Assembly (NCBI RefSeq): GCF_002420705.1
Contig: NZ_DIIM01000005.1
Coordinates: 256,795 to 320,794 of the forward strand
Length of the DNA: 64,000 bases
Reading direction: 5' to 3'
Source: Sphingobacterium sp. UBA5670
Lineage (GTDB): Bacteria; Bacteroidota; Bacteroidia; Sphingobacteriales; Sphingobacteriaceae
Of the stretch, positions 58,710 through 64,000 are shown in pieces (the stretch's first letter is position 1; every line of letters starts with the position of its first letter). The position numbers and the translations under genes were made by a program. A model generated the notes under the pieces. That model did no database searches. It saw nothing but the letters and a program-made list of their open reading frames with translations, and was not told the DNA's origin.

Positions 58710-59666
58710 ATGAAGATTATCGATCATATCCAGAATGCCAAAGGAAAGACATTGTTTTCTTTTGAGCTATTGCCGCCGGCAAAAGGACAGGGCATCCAAA
58801 GTATTTTTAAAACTATGGATGAACTGATGGAGTTTAAGCCCCCTTTTATCGACGTAACCTACCATCGGGAAGATTATATCTACAAGGAGCATGCGAGTGG
58901 CTTACTGGAACGTGTATCCTATCGTAAACGTCCGGGGACAGTGGCAATATGTGCTGCAATCATGAATAAATATAAAGTGGATGCAGTCCCTCATTTGATA
59001 TGCGGGGGTTTTACGAAAGAGGAAACTGAAAATGCATTGATCGATTTGAACTTCCTGGGAATAGATAATGTCCTTGTATTGCGGGGAGATGCGCGCAAGG
59101 GAGATGCCGATTTTATACCAACTGATGGAGGACATGCTTTTGCAACAGACCTATTGGAGCAGGTAACGGATATGAATAAAGGGAAGTATCTGCATGAAGA
59201 TATTGTAACATCGGAGAAGACTGATTTTTGCATCGGCGTAGCGGGGTATCCCGAAAAACATTTTGAATCGCCAAATTTCAATACGGACTTTAAATACCTT
59301 AAACAAAAAGTCGATATGGGAGCGGAATTTATTGTGACCCAGATGTTCTTTAATGTCGACAAATACAAGGAATTTGTGACAAAATGTAGAGATAACGGAA
59401 TTCATGTACCTATTATTCCGGGGCTAAAACCGTTGACAACAAAAAAACAATTGGTGACCTTGCCTCGCATCTTCCATTTAGATATCCCGGAAGAACTGAG
59501 TGATGCTGTTGCGGCATGTAAAACGAATGCCGACGTCAGACAGGTAGGCGAGGAGTGGCTGGTACAGCAATGTCAGGAGCTGATTAAATTTGGTGCTCCG
59601 GTATTACATTTCTATACGATGAGTAACCCTGGCCCTACAAAGAAGATTGTTGAAAAACTAGCTTAA
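58710..59666 (+). CDS. metF: 5,10-methylenetetrahydrofolate reductase
   Basis: A 318-aa FAD enzyme of the TIM-barrel MTHFR family that makes 5-methyl-THF for methionine synthesis. SFELLPPAKG, VDVTYH-type opening, LVLRGDARKGD and GAEFIVTQMFF are present. The upstream SAM-I riboswitch is the expected control for this pathway. Terminator follows. Confidence 0.96.
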   Translation: MKIIDHIQNAKGKTLFSFELLPPAKGQGIQSIFKTMDELMEFKPPFIDVTYHREDYIYKEHASGLLERVSYRKRPGTVAICAAIMNKYKVDAVPHLICGGFTKEETENALIDLNFLGIDNVLVLRGDARKGDADFIPTDGGHAFATDLLEQVTDMNKGKYLHEDIVTSEKTDFCIGVAGYPEKHFESPNFNTDFKYLKQKVDMGAEFIVTQMFFNVDKYKEFVTKCRDNGIHVPIIPGLKPLTTKKQLVTLPRIFHLDIPEELSDAVAACKTNADVRQVGEEWLVQQCQELIKFGAPVLHFYTMSNPGPTKKIVEKLA

Positions 59667-59679
59667 TATACAAAATACG

Positions 59680-59712
59680 AGAAAGGGAGCAAATAAGCTC
59701 CCTTTCTTGTTC
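59680..59712 (+). terminator. Intrinsic terminator after metF
   Basis: GAAAGGGAGC-AAATAA-GCTCCCTTTC followed by TTGTT. Confidence 0.8.
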
Positions 59713-59902
59713 GTATCCCCCTATGGGAAACTGCCATTTGATCTGACTTTAGGTATTTTTAATAAACCGGCCTATATAACCTGAGAAGCATGTTTATCGT
59801 CAGCCATTTGTGTTAAATAGTGTTAATTAACCTAATGGAGTCAAGATAACTTTTTAACTTAAAGTGCTAAAAAAGGATTTTAACAATAGACCAATTGACC
59901 TT

Positions 59903-62900
59903 ATGACGTACAACAGAATAAATTCTCTACTCGGCTTTGCTTGCGGAATGATAGCCACATGTGTATATATAGCTACGGTAGAAAAGACGGTAAGCTGGTG
60001 GGATTGTGGTGAATTTATCGCCTGTGCCTATAAGTTGGAGGTGGCACATCAGCCGGGAGCACCGTTGTTTCTTCTTATTCAGAATATTTTTTCTAATCTT
60101 GCTTTAGGGAATACAGGGCAGATTGCCTATTGGATGAATATAGGTTCAGCGGTTTGTAGCGGACTTACCGTGACCTTTTTATTTTGGACGATAACCGCGA
60201 TTGCCAAAAAGATACTCAACAAAGACAGACAGGCTTCTTTATCAAACTACTTACAGATCTTCGGCGCAGGAATTGTCGGGGCGATGGCATTTAGTTTCAG
60301 CGATTCATTTTGGTATTCGGCAGTAGAATCTGAAGTGTATGCGATGTCTTCTTTGTGTACAGCAGTCGTGTTTTGGGCAATCTTAAAGTGGGAAGCCCGT
60401 GCAGATGAAGAAGGCAGCGATCGTTGGTTGGTCTTTATTGCTTTTGTTATGGGACTTTCCATCGGAGTTCATCTACTAAACCTTTTGGCTATCCCAGCTA
60501 TCGCGATGGTTGTCTATTTCAGAAGGGCAAGCCAGATAAGTGCGAAGGGTACCTTAAAAGCTTTTGTCGTAGGCATATTGATATTGGGTGCGGTGTTGTG
60601 GGGCATTATTCAATGGCTGGTCGGTCTGGCAGCTAAAGTAGATCTTTTATTTGTAAACTCACTAGGAATGGGATTTGGTACCGGAATTTTCTTCTCGTGC
60701 TTATTATTGGGAGGATTGATAATTTATGGTCTATATTATTCCTATAAAAAGCAGAAATATACACTCAATACAGCCTTGCTGGTTCTTTGTTTTGTTTTAT
60801 TTGGATACAGTTCCTACACTATGGTCATGATCCGGGGGAAAGCAAATCCATCCTTGAACAATAATGCGCCGGATAATGTATTTTCGTTTTTGGGATATTT
60901 GAGCCGGGAACAATATATCCGGGAACCGTTAATCAAAGGACCATATTATGACTCGCAAGTGGTTGGCGTCGATAGTAAGACGAGCTATCGGAAAGATAAG
61001 TCGGAGTATGTTCCCTTCACACAGGTAGACAAATATCAATTTGATAAGGAAACCTTTTTCCCGCGTATCTATAGCCAAGATGGAAGCCATCAAGCCTATT
61101 ATAGAAGTTACCTCAATTTGAAAGAAGGGCAACAGCCAACGTTTTCCGATAATTTTAAGTTCTTTTTCAATTTTCAGTTGGGCGATATGTATACCCGGTA
61201 TTTCTTATGGAATTTTGTTGGTAGACAGAATGATAAGCAAGGGTATGGAACGTATAGTGACGGGAACTGGCTTTCAGGAATCAAAACATTGGACAATTGG
61301 CGTCTTGGGGGACAGGATAAACTATCCCAAGCTCAAGAGCATGACCCGAGCCGCAATACCTATTTCTTTCTTCCGCTGCTTTTGGGGATCGCCGGTGCGA
61401 TCTGGTTGTATAAAAACAATAAACCCTATACACTTGTCATCACTTTACTGTTTGTATTCACAGGTATTGCGATTGTCGTTTACCTCAACCAAACTCCTAT
61501 GCAGCCCCGCGAACGGGATTATGCTTATGTCGGATCCTTTTATGCTTTTGCAATCTGGATCGGATTGGGGCTGATCGCACTTGTTCGCTTTTTCAAACGA
61601 TTTGTACAAACGCGCTATGCCTTAGCAACAGGTTTATCTTTTGCGTTGCTGGGAGGACCCATTATTTTGATTCATCAGAACTGGGACGATCACAATAGAT
61701 CGGAGAAATCGTTGGCAAGGGACATGGCACGTAATTATCTTGAGTCCTGTGCTCCAAATGCGATCCTATTTACCTATGGCGATCATGATACGTTTCCGGT
61801 ATGGTATTTACAAGAAGTGGAAGGCATCCGCCGCGATGTACGGGTTGTTGTGTTAAGTTATCTCACCGGTGATTGGTACATGCAGCAGGCAAAACAACCT
61901 ACGTATCAGGCTGCGGGACTTCCGGTAACGGTCTCCCCGGAGAAAACAAAAAAAGGAGTTCGTGATTATATTCCTTTCGTGGATAGGCAACTTGACCAAG
62001 CTGTTGACATCGGTCAGTTATTGCAATTTGTGACTTCGGATGATCCAGATTATAAGGTTCAGCTGAATTCGGGAAGTATGGAGAATTATTTTCCCTCCAA
62101 AAAGGTTCAATTAAGCGTTGACAGAGCGGAAGTCGTCAAGAAGAATGCGGTCCCATCTTATTTGCAGAACGCCATTGTATCGACTATGGAATGGGAGATA
62201 CCGAATGACCATCTGACCAGAGCGGACCTGACCCTGTTGTCGGTGCTCGAAAATAACCATTGGGACCGACCGATATATTTTTCGAATATGTTGCCTGGCG
62301 ATATCAAATTGGGGCTGGATAAATATCTGGTCAACGAAGGTTTTACTTCGAGGCTGATGCCTGTTGCTGCAGCAGAGAAATCGCAGGGAAAATCGAGTGA
62401 GCTAACGGGATTGGTCAATATCGAGGCGTTGTATAACAATATTATGCATACCTATACCTGGGGTAATATAAAAAATGCGCAATATGTGGATACAGATTCA
62501 TTCCGCTTTGCAAGCATGTATGCAAGAGATATTTTTGGAAAAGCAGCTCGTCTGTTGCTGGCCAATGGCCAGGTTAAACAAGCCGGGGAAATCGCTAAAA
62601 AGGCATACGATCAATTACCGGACCGGGTGTATGCTATGTCTGATGCAATCAACTATGCCGATATTATCGACAGTCTCTACCGGACGGGGCAACCTCAGCT
62701 TGCCAATAACATGTTGGATCGCAATCTAAATTATGTGGCTGAAAATATGGAATATCTGCATCATCTCGCAGCGGAAAAGAAAAACCTAAGCTTTGAATGG
62801 AATGATATTCAGATTGGATTAGACTCTGTCGACCGCTATCGCGAGATTTTATTGGATGCGAAAGATGCTAAGCGGCTGGCGCGCGTCGAGGGCCTGAGAA

Positions 62901-62932
62901 AGCAATACCAGAACTGGTATGGAATAGAGTAG
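59903..62932 (+). CDS. DUF2723 membrane protein (GT-C-like)
   Basis: A 1009-aa protein: about 10-12 membrane helices in the first 570 residues, then a large soluble C-terminal part. The N terminus INSLLGFACGMIATCVYIATVE and WWDCGEFIACAYKLEVAHQPGAP are the DUF2723 signature; acidic residues of DCGEF are probably catalytic, as in GT-C glycosyltransferases. It is thought to transfer a sugar to an envelope acceptor. ATG at 59903 is used; a GTG at 59864 adds 13 residues. Confidence 0.88.
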   Translation: MTYNRINSLLGFACGMIATCVYIATVEKTVSWWDCGEFIACAYKLEVAHQPGAPLFLLIQNIFSNLALGNTGQIAYWMNIGSAVCSGLTVTFLFWTITAIAKKILNKDRQASLSNYLQIFGAGIVGAMAFSFSDSFWYSAVESEVYAMSSLCTAVVFWAILKWEARADEEGSDRWLVFIAFVMGLSIGVHLLNLLAIPAIAMVVYFRRASQISAKGTLKAFVVGILILGAVLWGIIQWLVGLAAKVDLLFVNSLGMGFGTGIFFSCLLLGGLIIYGLYYSYKKQKYTLNTALLVLCFVLFGYSSYTMVMIRGKANPSLNNNAPDNVFSFLGYLSREQYIREPLIKGPYYDSQVVGVDSKTSYRKDKSEYVPFTQVDKYQFDKETFFPRIYSQDGSHQAYYRSYLNLKEGQQPTFSDNFKFFFNFQLGDMYTRYFLWNFVGRQNDKQGYGTYSDGNWLSGIKTLDNWRLGGQDKLSQAQEHDPSRNTYFFLPLLLGIAGAIWLYKNNKPYTLVITLLFVFTGIAIVVYLNQTPMQPRERDYAYVGSFYAFAIWIGLGLIALVRFFKRFVQTRYALATGLSFALLGGPIILIHQNWDDHNRSEKSLARDMARNYLESCAPNAILFTYGDHDTFPVWYLQEVEGIRRDVRVVVLSYLTGDWYMQQAKQPTYQAAGLPVTVSPEKTKKGVRDYIPFVDRQLDQAVDIGQLLQFVTSDDPDYKVQLNSGSMENYFPSKKVQLSVDRAEVVKKNAVPSYLQNAIVSTMEWEIPNDHLTRADLTLLSVLENNHWDRPIYFSNMLPGDIKLGLDKYLVNEGFTSRLMPVAAAEKSQGKSSELTGLVNIEALYNNIMHTYTWGNIKNAQYVDTDSFRFASMYARDIFGKAARLLLANGQVKQAGEIAKKAYDQLPDRVYAMSDAINYADIIDSLYRTGQPQLANNMLDRNLNYVAENMEYLHHLAAEKKNLSFEWNDIQIGLDSVDRYREILLDAKDAKRLARVEGLRKQYQNWYGIE

Positions 62933-63016
62933 GCAAATTTCCTGTAAAAGGACTGTTGTTTAGGTGAATTTAACAAAAGAAATCCGATTAAGGAGTTTTC
63001 GATAAAGAAACCAGAT

Positions 63017-63047
63017 GAGGCCCCTTTCACATTTTGGAAGGGGCCTC
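63017..63047. terminator. GC-rich hairpin between convergent genes
   Basis: GAGGCCCCTT and AAGGGGCCTC are exact complements 11 nt apart, between the DUF2723 gene and the OmpW-like gene. No T-run follows, so terminator function is unsure. Confidence 0.45.
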
Positions 63048-63080
63048 GATACATATAGGATAGGGAAATGAGCCAATTTA

Positions 63081-63746
63081 TTAGAATTTCATACCTACTC
63101 CGACGCCAAGGAGAAAAGGATTGATGTCAACTTTTGCCGGTATAGTTAAGTTGGGCGCCAAGTTTGATCCATCTACATTAACATCGGTCTTTAAAAGAAT
63201 ATACTTGGCATCTAAATTCACGAAATACTTATCAGATAGCTTAAAGTCAACCCCGAGCTGAGTCGCAAAACCGAAAGCATTATCGTATTTCACATTCTTC
63301 ACCGTTGGTCCTGCGTTAACGCTATAGAATATGGTGTAGTTTATTCCCGCACCCACATACGGCTTTATAGCTCCCTCGGGGAAGAAATGATATTGCGCTG
63401 TAAGTGTGGGAGGAAGAAGCCATACACTGCCTAGATCGACATTGGTGGACGAACTACCTCCGATCGCTGTCAAATCTGAGCCCGTTGTATGGACTTTATG
63501 TTTGGTCGTCCCTAAGATTAGCTCCGCTGCGATGTTCTTTGTGAAAAAATAAGTAAAGTCCAGTTCAGGGATAAATTTTGTGTTGATGTCTATGTCACCG
63601 CCTATTGTATTGATATTAGCCGATTCTGTTGGCATGACTGCTACTCCTCTGAGTCTCATTTGCCAACGTTGATTAGAGATTGTTTGTGCCTGTAAACTTA
63701 ATGCTCCCAAGGTGAGGGTTAGTGCAATTAAAAGTAACTTCTTCAT
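63081..63746 (-). CDS. OmpW-like outer-membrane barrel protein
   Basis: A 221-aa protein with a signal peptide (MKKLLLIALTLTLGALSLQAQ) and an eight-stranded-barrel-like sequence typical of the OmpW/AlkL family (FTYFFTKNIAAELILG; LGSVWLLPPTLTAQYHFFPEG; PYVGAGINYT; C-terminal FLLGVGVGMKF). Small hydrophobic molecules may pass through such barrels. The start at 63746 opens the signal peptide; an upstream ATG adds 15 residues. Confidence 0.88.
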   Translation of the reverse strand: MKKLLLIALTLTLGALSLQAQTISNQRWQMRLRGVAVMPTESANINTIGGDIDINTKFIPELDFTYFFTKNIAAELILGTTKHKVHTTGSDLTAIGGSSSTNVDLGSVWLLPPTLTAQYHFFPEGAIKPYVGAGINYTIFYSVNAGPTVKNVKYDNAFGFATQLGVDFKLSDKYFVNLDAKYILLKTDVNVDGSNLAPNLTIPAKVDINPFLLGVGVGMKF

Positions 63747-63791
63747 ATCGTTAATGGTATTTGTTTGCTGTAAAACTATTGCTAAAACCAC

Positions 63792-64000
63792 AGCAAAAAA
63801 GTGACGATAATCAGGTTGAAAAATGAATGATACAATGCTTTGCTTATTGCAGATGGCGTATCTTTATAAATTACTGTTTAAAAAAAGGTAGGTATGGGAA
63901 GAAGGGGCTGGAGTTTAGTTTAGCAGGATTAAGGGGATACAAATCCTGCATGCCAAAGAATATTGAATGGATAGGAATGCTTATAAAATAGAACAGGTCG
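63792..64000. other. Window end, no gene recognised
   Basis: About 210 nt upstream of the OmpW-like gene with no ORF beyond a 9-codon frame. Nothing else supported. Confidence 0.5.

Noticed and set aside
63017..63047. GAGGCCCCTT/AAGGGGCCTC hairpin as a repeat element
   Set aside because: Only one copy noticed in the window; better seen as a convergent-gene hairpin.
1..64000. CRISPR arrays, insertion sequences, prophage, rRNA
   Set aside because: No regularly spaced repeats, transposase-like or phage-like proteins, or rRNA sequences were recognised.

Overview
This 64 kb window is ordinary, dense chromosome from a member of the Bacteroidota, most likely Sphingobacteriaceae and plausibly Sphingobacterium. 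The evidence is the gene families present (Porin_10-type porin, DUF5683, DUF4271, DUF2723, DUF2911, a long S16), the gene order parA-parB-DUF5683-dapB-lepB, and repeated matches to the Bacteroidota promoter pattern (TTTG near -33, TAnnTTTG near -7), with little Shine-Dalgarno use. I see no insertion sequences, prophage, CRISPR array or rRNA.

Layout. 1-7 kb: the 3' end of a beta-propeller protein, a GH9 glycosidase whose polysaccharide-deacetylase partner lies one frame away, MurQ, an SSS-family symporter and a purine nucleoside phosphorylase. 7-14 kb: an outer-membrane porin, four valine tRNAs, a PagL-like lipid A deacylase and a large M16 peptidase. 14-22 kb: an FMN reductase, parAB-DUF5683-dapB-lepB, pdxJ and the c-di-AMP synthase cdaA. 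22-32 kb: a DUF2911 protein, a sugar MFS transporter, an overlapping kinase/DinB/thioesterase operon, gltX, and an EmrAB-like efflux pair with a divergent AraC regulator. 32-49 kb: a SNF2 helicase, dapF, a DegP-like protease, an LMW phosphatase, a cyclophilin, exonuclease III, Mrp/ApbC, an AsmA-like/GT51 fusion, hpt, tag, DUF4271-hemD and a JmjC-like hydroxylase. 49-64 kb: an AddAB-like helicase-nuclease pair, rpsP, rimM, a lipoprotein, a SAM-I riboswitch upstream of metF, a DUF2723 membrane protein and an OmpW-like barrel.

Many genes are housekeeping: envelope and peptidoglycan (murQ, dapB, dapF, GT51, lepB, degP, pagL-like), translation (gltX, tRNAs, rpsP, rimM), chromosome maintenance (parAB, addAB-like, xth, tag) and nucleotide or cofactor metabolism (punA, hpt, pdxJ, hemD, metF, cdaA).

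The most interesting signals are regulatory or translational. The GH9 frame ends in A AAA AAG TAA, an exact dnaX-type slippery heptamer with a GGAGGAG 8 nt upstream, and a -1 shift fuses it to the deacetylase. An almost perfect 19-bp inverted repeat brackets the -7 element of the purine nucleoside phosphorylase gene and abuts its start codon; smaller ones overlap the -7 elements of dapF and mrp. One valine tRNA carries C at the normally invariant U33, and an intrinsic terminator lies 5 nt in front of that tRNA. I found no obviously new multi-gene system.
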